A DNA stretch of 64,000 nt from Limnanthes douglasii subsp. nivea (Eukaryota > Streptophyta > Magnoliopsida > Brassicales > Limnanthaceae). Below the pieces are notes generated by a model, which searched no databases, was not told where the DNA came from, and saw only the letters and a list, made by a program, of their open reading frames with translations. A program made the position numbers and the translations under genes. Of the stretch, positions 32,460 to 43,120 are shown piece by piece (the stretch's first letter is position 1; each line of letters opens with the position of its first letter). The DNA lies in NCBI GenBank assembly GCA_036936605.1, contig JAUPFV010000002.1, forward strand, positions 246,967,305 to 247,031,304. Reading direction: 5' to 3'.

Positions 32460-32937
32460 GAAGCCACCTTAGTTCTCATGTTAGTAAATGAATGAGAACT
32501 AAAAAGTCTTCAAAACCGCTTGTCTTCGAATCGTCAACCTGTCATGAATCAAAAAAACAATTTATTCGAAGCCATTGTCTTCGAATAACCAACCTGCCAT
32601 GAATCAAAAATAACTATTTGAAGCCATTAGCTTAATCTATTATTCGACGCATATATACAATATAAAAGCTATAAAAGCTTAAAAACATATTCGAACCAAT
32701 AGACAAATAATCTTCGAATAGTAACCAAAGGAATCGATGTAATCACTTTGAAAAAAAATTCCCTTAACGTATTATGTAGATAGACCATCCTCAAATGTAA
32801 CGGTTACATACGTAACGGTTATATTCATCCTTGATGTAAACCTGACAGGTGTCGAACATCTAGCCCACCCATCGATTCATATTCCAACCTATCACCAAGT
32901 GGGTCTCTCCATCTTCACACGTCTTCACCTATTTTAG

Positions 32938-32945
32938 TATAAATA
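32938..32945 (+). promoter_or_regulatory. TATA box for the Gypsy-2 antisense unit
   Basis: TATAAATA lies on the strand opposite pol, 167 bases before the ATG at 33112. AGAGAGAAG follows at 32990-32998. Upstream, GTAACGGTTA occurs twice (about 32798 and 32813), a MYB-type motif pair. Confidence 0.55.
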
Positions 32946-33111
32946 CTCTGTATCTCTCATTTCAACTCTCCTTACACAAAACCACTTTAGAGAGAAGTTG
33001 GAGCTTTTTTGGCTACCTTTATCTACTCCTCCCCTATTCCCAGAATTCTCACCGCAAAACTCGAATTTTCTGATCAATCTTCATCTTATCCGATCAACCC
33101 ATACCTGGTTT

Positions 33112-35946
33112 ATGACAAAGAAACCAATAATAAAAAAGTCGAAGGCCATTCTTCCCAAAACACCAGAATCCTCTGATACTGACATCAACCTAGTGTTTGG
33201 ATCTTACGATTATTTCTGTATAACGCAAAGAGACGAAGAATATCAAAGAGCGGGGTTAATTTGAAGTGGTCCAATTGGAACTACAACTGAGACATTTTAT
33301 TACGGTAATTTCGATCCTACCAAAGTCCCAAAGCTTTCTCCTTCTCCTAAAATCGAAGAACAAACGTCATCTAGAATCTCAAGCCCTAAAACACCTCGAA
33401 CATCCTCAACTCAAAGCAAAGTTTCTCCTCTGAAATTGAAAACAAATAACCCTTTCTCAGGAAAACCTTCTTTAACGAAACCAAGAAAGACCTTCATCTC
33501 AATGGGAGACGAATCAACAATCATCTGAACTCCTTCTCCTTCAAAAACCACTACGAATGATCCTCCTCGGAGAGAAGTGATAGAAGAGGCAGTTCGAACT
33601 ACTAGCCCTCTTATAGAAACAATTATTTCAAAGCCAACGAAGCAGACTTGGAGGCTACGAAAACCGATGCTGAAGCTGAATCTCAAGAAGAGGCTGACAT
33701 CTGCTCCATTTCCAAGGAGGAAAGAGAAAAAATTGGGAGGAATCTAAGAAACCTCGAAAGCAAGTATATTATCTCATTGAAGAAGGTTCGATATATATAC
33801 TACAGAGAAATCCAAGCCTCTTATCTTAAGAAGCAATGGGGAATGGGGGAAAACATAACCCTTTGACTGCCAAAAGAAGAAGAAACTCCCCTCGACTGCA
33901 AGGACGATGAGCTAGTAGTATACCCAGAAATCATCAACTAGGGTCTTCGATTGCCACTAGATCTGATGATCGTAGAGTACTTCGAAGTCCTCAGTGTGTG
34001 CCCTACCCAGGTGACACCGAATCAATGGTTCACCCTCATGTCGGTAATCATGGCATCCCGCCTATCAAAAATATCGATCAGCATTAAAGATTTCATTTCA
34101 CTAACTCAGCTTTCAAAAGGTCTGAAGCTTCCATTCTATTACCTCACATTAATGGATGACCTCAAGATCAGCGACGATCTTTTGGAGGCTGATAAATTCT
34201 GGAAACAAAGATTTGTTTTCATATCCGGGGCTTGGGAGAATGGAAAGGCAATTCCCAAAGACAATCCTTCGAAATTAACTATGGTTTGGAGAAGCCATCG
34301 TAAGTTCCTCAAAATTTTACATTTTAATACAATTTTTTATTTTCTTATCTTTAACATTTTATCTTGTTGGTATTATACTAGAAATTTCGAAGCGCTACTC
34401 AACACGTCGAGAAGCTGCTAAAGACATATTCCAAAAACTTGCTATCTGGGTTGAAAAAGAATGGAATAACGCATTCCATACTGCCTTTCAGCCCATCAAT
34501 TTCCTCCAATGCCACATGTTTCCGATCAAAGAAGGTGGGCTGCCTCCTAAATTTTTATTTTCAGATCCAAATCTGAACCTCGTATGCCAACGAATACCCC
34601 AGCCCGACTGCAAAGTATTTCTTCTTGTTCGCAACAAATCGGATATCCATCTGCCGAAAAAGAAGAAGGAAAATATCACCAAAGAAAAGAAAGGCAAAAA
34701 GGGAGTTAGCACGTGCTAACCCTTCCACGCCCTCGAAACCAAAGCGTCGAAAACGCAAAGTTCCAGAACAACCTCTTTCACCCATTGAAGAGGGAATTTC
34801 TTAAGAAACCTCGTCGAAGAAAAAGAAAAAATATTCTGATTCCTTCGGAAAGAAAAAGAAACAAAAGAAAATTACTTCGTATAATTTGGTTAATGAACAC
34901 GAAGACGATGCTGCTGAAAATCAACAACACCCCCTAAATACTTCAACCGAAGATCATTCCAACAAAGGCAATCTTGTGATTCTCATTGATGACAATTCGC
35001 CCACCGTTTATCATGCTCCTACAAGCTTCGACCCAAATATGTTTATCGATTTTGAGAACACAGAAGTGCTTGCTGGCGAAGAGGACCTAGTTATTCAAGT
35101 CATCCAAAAGCACATGCTTGATTTTGGGAGGCCTACTCCAGATAAAGAGCTTCCAGAAGTTACTCGTTCTTACGAACCTGTCACATCTCTAGATATGATT
35201 CAAAAGCCTAGTACATCGGAATTTCACAGCCCTCCTCCAAATCCTGCAATTGGTATCGATCTTCAACCATTTTTCGATCTTGGCGCTGCTGCAAAAAATC
35301 TTGCCTCGCAAATTGAAGCCTCTCAAGACCATCTCAAACAGTTGGCTAAAGATATGGTTTACTATAAGGAATCTTATGAGGCTGAAAAGAAATTCAGAGA
35401 GACTTTGTACAACAAAGTAACTGAGCAGTTTTATAGTTATGAGATAGCAAGATCCGAGCTGATAAAGGGCGCTCTCTGTATAAAGGATGATCTTCGAATC
35501 AAGCATATGGTCGACACAAAGATGCTAACAAAGTCTCATGAAGAAAAAATAAAGAAATTCAAAACTGAGCATGTTGCTGAATTGAATATCGAAAATCCAA
35601 CTCTACTACACTTCAAAATTATCTAACTCTTTGTGAAGTAAAAAATAAAGAGTTGACCGATGAAATAAAGAGGCTGAAGAAGAATTTCGAAGCAGAAAAA
35701 TATGTTGCTGTAAATACTACCGAAGCTGAGCTTTCAAAGAATATGCAAACAACTATTCAGGTCGGAAAAGAAGATGCATCCATCCTTCTCCTTCGAGAAC
35801 TCCATGCTGCATATCCAAAAATCAATCTTAAAATTTCTTGGAACGATATTCCTGAAGAAAAACGTCCAAGCGAGGCTTTCGACCCTGTTCCCAGCTCCTC
35901 ATCTTCAGAGGAAGAGTCATCTGAAGAAGAAGAATCTTCTGACTAA
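33112..35946 (+). pseudogene. Gypsy-2 antisense additional ORF (aORF), spliced layout
   Basis: From ATG 33112 (MTKKPIIKKSKAILPKTPES) with stops at 33262 and 33526. Exon 1 holds the conserved retroelement aORF domain (33760-34300: SKYIISLKKVRYIY, VCPTQVTPNQWFTLM, IMASRLSKISISIKDF, FVFISGAWENGKAI). An 82-base GT-AG intron follows (34300-34381). Exon 2 encodes AAKDIFQKLAIWVEKEW, and, after a frameshift near 34700, a basic cluster with PKRRKRKV (about 34738-34763) and KKKKK repeats. An acidic region and a long coiled-coil-like stretch (about 35290-35760, frameshift near 35597) lead to an acidic tail of S/E runs ending at 35946. Gypsy-1 carries the same domain order. Nuclear location is suggested by the basic cluster; function is unknown. 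Confidence 0.8.
34300..34381 (+). other. Intron in the Gypsy-2 aORF
   Basis: GTAAGTTCC donor, AT-rich body, TATTATACTAG acceptor; 82 bases; phase 1. It follows MVWRSH, the counterpart of the SRWKSS end in Gypsy-1. Confidence 0.8.
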
Positions 35947-35982
35947 TTGGCTAGCTACCTTTTTAGTTTTTTGTCTTTGTCT

Positions 35983-35988
35983 AATAAA
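35983..35988 (+). terminator. Poly(A) signal of the Gypsy-2 aORF
   Basis: AATAAA lies 37 bases after the aORF stop codon, with T-rich sequence on both sides. The aORF and pol (end at about 36527 on minus) converge here. Confidence 0.55.
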
Positions 35989-36526
35989 AAATATTCCTTT
36001 TTGTATTGTAACAACTTAATATGAATGACAAAGAGTTCTTCTTTTTTATGTTACCGTTCTCTTGCATATTATTCGATGCTAAATACAAAATAATTGCAAA
36101 ATCTTAATAATATAAACTTACCACTTCAAATACCTTAATAAAAATGAACAAGTATCATAATTCTTCGAAAAGATATGAATGTGTTGTTAAGCTTGATTAG
36201 CTCATCAAAATTCTCAGTGAGTTTTTAAACATTCACTTCGAAATACCAAATGTAAAGTGGTTATAAAACATGTTTATCTTTTCAAAAAAAAAAATTAAAC
36301 ACTTCAGAATATTCTACCCTTAACTAATCTTAAAGGTGATCAATCTTTAATGATTTGTTAAAATAGTATTCAAATAAATGTAAAACAACCATTGGCCAAA
36401 AAACAAACTTAATTGATAAAGTTGAATATGTACATGTACATGATGCCTCATTAAAACCTTCCTCGGCCAACAGGGTAGGAAAGAGTGCGCCATTCAAAAC
36501 AAAAATTCAAAAATACAAAAATATGT
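35989..36526. other. Convergent spacer between aORF and pol in Gypsy-2
   Basis: AT-rich and non-coding. It holds the conserved block at 36445-36492 (ATTAAAACCTTCCTCGGCC, then AACAGGGTAGGAAAGAGTG), the counterpart of 17769-17816. Confidence 0.6.
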
Positions 36527-37640
36527 CTACTCCCAATAAAGCTTCAAGTGCTGAATATTCCATGGATGTTGTAGCATCCTCCCCTCGAAATCATAAAGAC
36601 GATAAGACCCCGGCTTAATTATTTCAACAATTGTATAAGGACCTTCCCAGTTTGGAGCTATTTTTCCGAGGCTCTTTTCCTTTGTGTGTAGGAAAAAATT
36701 TCGCAACACTTTATCACCTTCTTTAAATTCTCTTATTTTGAGCTTCGAATCATATCTACTTCTCATAAGAGTTTGATAATGTATTGTATTCAAATAAGTT
36801 CGACTCCTCTTTTTCTCAATCAAATCCACATTCTCCCTTCGAATTTCATCATTAAATCTTTAAGAATATTGAGATATTCTAAAAGATGACATCGTAGATT
36901 CAATAGGGCTAACTGCATCCATGCCATATGCCAAAGTAATAGGAGTCTTTTTTGTAGCCTCTCTTGGAGTTGTTCGATAAACCTAAAGCACCTCTTACAA
37001 ATAATTTGGCCATTTTCCTGCTGCCCCCGATAGATTCTTCTTCAATCCATCTAAAAAATCGTTCTATTTGTCACTTCCACTTCTACATTAGCTTGAGGAT
37101 GAAAGGGCGTCGAAAAACATTGTTGAATCCCTTTAGAAATACAAAATGCAGCCATTTCCCTATTATTAAATTGAGGGCCATTATCTGTTGTAATTCTCTG
37201 AGGAACCCCAAAACAACAACATATATTATTCACAATAAATTTGAGGACATCCTTTGATTTTGTGCTTGATAGCGGTTCTGTTTATGCCCACTTCGTAAAA
37301 TAATCCACCGCCAGAATTATCATTTGCCTTCCCCCAGAGGCCATCGAAAAAGGTCCTACCAAATCAATTCCATATCTATCAAATGGTATCGCCTCAGATA
37401 TAGACATAAGTGGTACTGTTGGTCTATGAATAACATTAGCAAATCTCTGACAAGTATCACAACCTCGGACTAAATACTTAGCATCATTCATGATTGTAGG
37501 CCAGTAAAACCCTACAAGTAAAACTATATACGATAAAGCTTTAAACCCATAATGAGCTGACCCTTCACCATCATACAATTCTGACAATACTTCTTGTGGC
37601 TTGCCTAAACATCGTAGTAATGGTCTGCTTAATGCCATTT
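36527..37640 (-). pseudogene. Gypsy-2 integrase
   Basis: On minus: zinc region (YDGEGSAHYGFKAL, GFYWPTIMNDAKYLV, CDTCQRFAN, 37590-37430), core (GIDLVGPF, VDYFTKWA then stop, TDNGPQFNNREMAAFC, FHPQANVEVEVTNRTIF, 37380-37050) and the C-terminal region (36829-36527: FLHTKEKSLGKIAPNWEGPYTIVEIIKPGSYRL). Catalytic Asp and Glu positions are still visible. Stops and frameshifts separate the pieces. Confidence 0.9.
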
Positions 37641-38660
37641 ATATAAAATTCCATCCAGAACTATACATCTGAAGGCTTTACCCCTTAAATTTTTAGCCAA
37701 TTGAGAATCACGTGGCAATAATCCTTGGGTAAAAAAATTAAGGATATCTTATTGCCAATCACGTCGGCTTTCATCAGTGACCAAATTTTTTTCTATAATT
37801 TCACATTGGCCAGATTGAGTAACAATTGAAGGACTCTTGTAGCAAAATCCAAAGATATTCTTCCTTATAAGCAACATTTGCCAAAGAATCAGCCACTATG
37901 TTACTTCCTCGCCCGATATATTCCACAACCATATTGTCAAACAAAAGCATTAAATTCCGAAGCTCCCAAAGTTATAAAATCAAACGATCCTTCCTTGCTT
38001 CGGAAAATGCAGATACTTGATTTGCCAATAATTAAAAATCCGTTTCCAGACGTACTGAAGTCGCCCCACATATTTTTCCCAATCTGAAACCTGTCAAAGC
38101 AGATTCGTACTCAGCTTCATTGTTTGATGCATGAAAACCGAATTTAATTGATTGGACCATTGTTTCCCCCGTCGGAGCTATCAATTGAACCCCAACACTG
38201 CACCCTGAAATACTAGACCCTCCATCTGTTCGAACAATCCACCTCGAATCTATAGGCAAAACTTTTGTGCTTTCTTCCTCATCCGATCTACTTGAGTGGA
38301 ATTCAACAAAAAAATCAGCCAATGCTTGTGCCTTGATCGATGTTCGAGGTGTAAATAAAATATCGTAGTCCCCTAACTCCACTGACCATTTGGTCATCCT
38401 CCCCGAAATATCAGGTCGTTGCAATACATTTTTTAAGGGGAATGAAGTTCGGAGTTCTATAGTATGAGCTTGAAAATATGGACGCATCTTCCTAGCAGCA
38501 ATCACAAATGCTAAAGCCAGCTTCTTCAACTTCATATACCTCTTTTTTGCTGCCACCAGACTTTTACTAACGTAATACACCGGCTTCGGAATTCCTGAAT
38601 CTTCACTAATTAACACTGTGCTGAGTGCAAAATCTGATACGGCGATGTACAAGAATAATT
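37641..38660 (-). pseudogene. Gypsy-2 RNase H and archaeal-type RNase H
   Basis: The RNase H end (YVSKSLVAAKKRYMKLKKLALAFVIAARKMRPYFQAHTIEL, GRMTKWSVELGDYDILF, 38600-38300) is followed by the second RNase H (WIVRTDGGSSISGCSVGVQLI, HASNNEAEYESALTGFRLG, 38250-38060). The D-G-G and N-N-E-A-E-Y-E motifs are typical of the Tat archaeal-type RNase H. It decays further toward 37641. Confidence 0.9.
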
Positions 38661-39800
38661 CTCCCCATTTCGAGGCTTTGTTAATATTTCTGGTGATGAC
38701 AACAAATTTTTAATATTTGTGAACGCTGCTTCCCATGCCGACGTTCATTTGAACATGTTAGGTCCTCGTAACACTTGAAAGGAAGGAAAGCATTTGTCAG
38801 AAAATCGTGATATAAATCGATTAAGTACTCTTAAAATTCATGTCAAAATCTGCACTTCTTTGACTGATCGAGGTGAATATATTATTATCAAAGCTTTAAA
38901 TTGTTCTGGGTCGGCTTCTATTCCTTTTTCACTAATAATAAAACCCAAAAACTTCCCTGATCGAACTCGGAAGGTACACTTTTCAGGATTTAACTTCAAC
39001 CTGATCGCTCTTAGATTTAAAAAAGCCTCTTCTAGATCATCAAGATGCACTTCGTCCCTTTAACTTTTCACTACCATATCGTCTATATATACCTCCATAT
39101 TTCTTCTGATCTGCGTAGTAAAATATTTATTCATTAATCTCTGATAAGTGGCTCCAGCATTCTTCAATCCAAAGGGCATCACTCTATAACAATGGAGGTC
39201 TTTATCAGTTATAAAAGTCGTGCACTATTGATCCTTCAGATCCATCTGGATCTGATTATACCTTGCGAAAATATCCATAAAAGTCAAAATTTTATTGCCT
39301 GAAATGGAATCAATCAGCTGATCTATTCGAGGAGCGGGAAATGGATCTTTGGGGCAAGCTCTATTCACATCTGTAAAATCTACACACATCCTCCATTTCC
39401 CATTCTTCTTTTTAACCACCACCGGATTCGTCGTCCAAAAAAGATACTGTGATTCCCTTATGTGTCCAACCTTAGACAACCGATCCATTTCTGCAACAAT
39501 TGGTTCCGCTTTTTCCGAGGAAAGCGCTCTTCTTTTTTGAATCACCGGTTTGACCTTCAGATTTATGGCTAAATTGTGCCGAATTACTTCGATAGGTACT
39601 CCTGTTACATCTTCTGTCTTCCAAGCGAAGACATCCAAATTCAGAGATAAAAAATCAAGCAGTTGTTGACGTAGATAAAGGGTCAATAAAGTTCCAATCT
39701 GAAGCACTTTTCCTTCCAAAAACATGAACTCCTTTATTTCTTCATTCATTGTTAAAGACCCCGGGGGTTCCCTCGGATCGTCAACCCTTTCTTCCAAATC
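38661..39800 (-). pseudogene. Gypsy-2 reverse transcriptase
   Basis: Minus-strand blocks: NLDVFAWKTEDVTGVP, VKKKNGKWRMCVDFTDVNRACPKDPFPAPRIDQLID, FMDIFARYNQIQM (39797-39225), then VYIDDMVVKS with an intact D-D pair followed by a stop (about 39095-39063), then LRAIRLKLNPEKCTFRVRSGKFLGFIIS (39050-38900). Frameshift near 39225. Confidence 0.9.
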
Positions 39801-40463
39801 CGAGGGGACCCTTTCTAACTGCTATTCTCGCATCAAATCTCCACTGCTGGATCCTCGGACCCAAACCGCAGTGACATAGCATTCTCTGGCAACCTTTTGA
39901 TCGCTTCAAACCACTCCAACTCTGTCTCCAACCACGTACTTAAAGCATTGATGAACTGTTGAAACTACCCCATACATTCTTGGAAGCCATGATCTTCCAA
40001 AAATAGCATTATAACTTTTGGGATAGTCCACCACCACAAAAAGTACTTGGACTTTCTTCTTGAATGGACTTTTCCCCAAACTAACTGCTCCTTCGAATTG
40101 TCCAACAACACGAGCTGTTACACTTGTGAATCCGATAATTGTTCGATCTGATTGAGTAATTCGAGGTGGGTTTATCATCCTATCATGCGTGGACTTAAAA
40201 AGGACATTAGCAGAACTGCCAGTGTCAATCAACACACGTCAAATTTCGACGGCAGCCATCTCAGCTCCAATTACCACAGCATCCTCATGTTGTCCTACAG
40301 TACATCTCAAATCATCTTTATCAAACAAAATGAAAGGAATATCTTTCTTTCCATACAAATGTGTTGACATCCTCCCTTCAATTTGAGTTGTCAAATTGAC
40401 AACATGTCTTTTCCTCGAATTGTCTGAATTTTCAGTCATCGAATCGCCCCCAAAAATTGCCAA
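39801..40463 (-). pseudogene. Gypsy-2 aspartic protease region
   Basis: STHLYGKKDIPFILFDKDDL, HEDAVVIGAEMAAVEI (40380-40240), then LIDTGSSANVLF with the active-site D-T-G-S-S (40235-40195) and VVVDYPKSYNAIFGRSWLP. A stop at about 40237 separates the two frames. Confidence 0.9.
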
Positions 40464-42160
40464 CTATTCAAAAAACTTGCACAATTCCCGAACATGCCCC
40501 TTTTCCACAGAAACAACCTCAACATGATACTCGACTGCCATCGGAAGCAACATGTTCGTATCATTTTCAACATATTCATTAGAAGCATCGAATGACTCAA
40601 TCTGTGAATCCATAATCATCAAATTTTCAGCTGGCGGTGCAGCCTTTGAAGTTGATGCACCATTATTCTTCGATGCACTCCCATGTGACTTCACATAAGT
40701 CAGGAGCTTTCCATTCGTAATCAAATATTGGATTTCTTTTTTCAAATATTGTAGGTATTATAATGATATTTGTATCATGCCCAATATTATCATAATACCT
40801 ACAAAATTTATTATTCCTTTCTTCCCTCGATCTGCTGATAGGAGTTGGTTTCCTAAAGTTCACAGAATTCTTAGTTTTATCTCAAATGACAGAAACACTC
40901 TCTGTCAAATCAGCATAGTACTTTGTCCTGACCCATGTATTTGGCCTAGGTCTGTTGTAATTGTTAGATGGAGTGTGGTTCGAATAGCCACCACTTCGAG
41001 GAGGAAAATTGTTGTTCTTCTGCTTCGACTGCTGGCGAAAAGCTGCCATCGCCACATTTTCTTCACAGTTGTCAAAACTAGCCTTGGTCAACACAAATCT
41101 CTTGGTATAATCTTTCAGTTTTTCTCTTGGTGCATGCTTGCACTGAATAATTGTATCACCATTGGCTCTCATCTCTTTGCTTCCCACGATCTGCCTTCGA
41201 AAAGCAGTATAAAAATCCCAGAAATTTGATATAGACCCCATCGGAATCCTGTTGTACTATTTGAGAGCGGTTCCTTTAAAAGTTTGAGAAAAAACACGAC
41301 ACACAAGCACGTTTCAAAAAATCATCCTTTAAAAGCACGTCGTCATCCTCGAAATTCATCATGCACTTTTCGAATTGTTCGATGTGATCATCGGGATCTT
41401 GCATCCCATCGAAATTTTCAACCTTCAAAATATCAAAACGCTTCAGAAGCGTCATGGAACGAATTTCATCTTTTAATGGATAATTTCTCCAATCAACGCC
41501 TTGAACGAATTGGTCATCGGTCCCCATTGTGACATATAAATTCCTATTAGTTTCAGTGTACTGATTTGAAGGATTTTCTACATGCCAAGTTGATCGAGGA
41601 GCATTCTTAGACTTGCTCTCCTTTTTATACCTCCTCGAATAATCTCTTTCTGATTCCCCTTTCGAAGAACCCTTATGCCTTTTAAATCCCGATGCTGAAC
41701 TTTCTACTTCCTCATCACTAGAAGTTGTCAACTTTTGTTTATCTTTTTTCTCCTTTTGAGACAAATATCTCTCTTTAGAAGACATAAAGTGTGTTTTTTT
41801 ATGTACGGACTTAGCATTTCTATCATCAAAAGATTGGTCTGACTGACCTTCCACATCAGTTTTTTCCATTTCTTGTCTAACTTCAGATCTGATTCTAGCA
41901 GATAGCATCTTTTGCTCCCTTCGTTCATATATTTCATTCAAAGCATTGATTTTATCTAGAAGTTGATTCATTCTTGTCTCAATATCAGATTGAACTTGGA
42001 CAGGAGACGATCCATCAGTTTTATTCCCATTAGTCCCATTCTTTTGCAAATCATCTCTCACAGTTTCCATCGCCGATTGAAGCGTAGGATTATTATTTTC
42101 AGGATTCATCTTATGAATTTTAGTCAAAGAATACCATTGAATAGTATCACTTTCTAACAT
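40464..42160 (-). pseudogene. Gypsy-2 gag
   Basis: From ATG 42160 (or the better-placed Met at 42070): an N-terminal coiled-coil-like part (MNQLLDKINALNEIYERREQ), an S/E/K-rich linker, the gag core (ILKVENFDGMQDPDDHIEQFEKCM, 41430-41350; then FYTAFRRQIVGSKEMRANGDTIIQC, 41210-41140) and a basic N/R-rich part. A degraded zinc-knuckle-like sequence with KFCRYYDNIGHDTN lies at about 40800. Frameshift near 41275. Confidence 0.88.
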
Positions 42161-42207
42161 AATAAGCTACTGATTTTTCTTATTTAGTCCCAGTGGAGTC
42201 TCAAATT

Positions 42208-42565
42208 TGATGAGGTTTGATTTTGTTATAGTAAATTGCTAAGGAAAAATTCTAGAGAGAGAAAATGCGTAAGAGTTTTTAGAGAGAGAAAACACAAGTG
42301 CAAATGAGTTAAAAGTAAAAGTGTTCAACCTCTTTATTAGAGTAGTATGGTCCTTTATATAGAGGAGCCACGACTTAGTCTCAAACTGAATCTGTTACAA
42401 AAGTGGACTAATTATCGTTTAGTCCTTATAAATTATATAAATTTACAAATATCCTCTAAAACTTACACCAGTCACAAATTAAGGACAAAACTTACATTAA
42501 TTATAATTAAATCCCTAAATTTACATTATTTACAAATTCATCCTTAAAAACCTATTTCCATATCA
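42208..42565 (-). repeat. Gypsy-2 5' LTR
   Basis: TGATGAGGTTTG...CCATATCA on +, so TG...CA in both directions. The primer-site region on minus reads ATTTGAGACTCCACTGGGAC directly inside; the tRNA was not identified. Confidence 0.95.
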
Positions 42566-42570
42566 ATCCC

Positions 42571-42755
42571 CTTCCAAAGAGACTAATGGTAGCCTTCCTG
42601 GATCACCTACACACAGGAAGAAAATAAACGGTAAAGACGCTAGAAAATTTGAGAATAATAAGATCAAGAAGGTGAAAATTCTGAACACAAAGGGTATAAT
42701 ATCAACCAAAAGTGTGCAGCTCAAAGAAGCTGCAAAATCATCTAATTCTAAATGA
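42571..42755 (+). pseudogene. LINE ORF1, C-terminal part
   Basis: A K-rich end of ORF1 on + (RKKINGKDARKFENNKIKKVK-like words), ending at a TGA/TAA near 42750 just before ORF2. It joins 32101 across the target duplication ATCCC. Confidence 0.65.
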
Positions 42756-42759
42756 CAAT

Positions 42760-43115
42760 TGATGAGGTCTGATAATTTTGAAATTGTTACTTAACCTTAT
42801 CCGAAGGGCAGTTCGGACCAAACCAGTATCATGAGATACCAAACAGTGTAATATCAGTGGAACGCGACTAAGCAAGGTGCTGGTCATTTCATATCTTGGG
42901 CTAATGGGTTCTTAAACTTAACACAAGCCCATAACCCGACCTGAAAGGCCCATGAGTCACTAATTAAGTATAAATAACCCAACCACTTTCATTAATGAGG
43001 GTGATTAGAATTTAATACAAGCACACACCTTAATTGTCTCACTACATTTTATCATAAACCTTAAATTCTCAAAAAACTTTATTAAATTACCCTCAATAAG
43101 AATTAATCCACACCA
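42760..43115 (+). repeat. Solo LTR of the Gypsy-1 family
   Basis: 356 bases, TGATGAGGTCTG...CCACACCA, the same length as the Gypsy-1 LTRs and similar throughout on the opposite strand (TTGGGCTAATGGGTT, CTTTCATTAATGAGGGT, CACACACCTTA). An exact five-base duplication ACAAT flanks it (42755-42759 and 43116-43120). No internal sequence is present. Confidence 0.93.
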
Positions 43116-43120
43116 ACAAT

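Larger units (their letters stand above)
32102..42565 (-). mobile_element. Gypsy-2: Tat-type Ty3/gypsy element, minus strand
   Basis: 10.46 kb with 358-base LTRs and an exact target duplication ATCCC (32097-32101 and 42566-42570). It has the same layout as Gypsy-1: gag, protease, RT, RNase H, archaeal-type RNase H and integrase on minus, then an opposite-strand gene-like unit between pol and the 3' LTR. The LTRs do not resemble those of Gypsy-1, so it is a different family of the same lineage. LTR divergence is about 6%. It is inserted in LINE ORF1. Confidence 0.95.

Noticed and set aside
32998..33264. aORF start at TTG 32998 in Gypsy-2
   Set aside because: TTG is an unlikely plant start. 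The in-frame ATG at 33112 begins the K-rich segment, so I use that.
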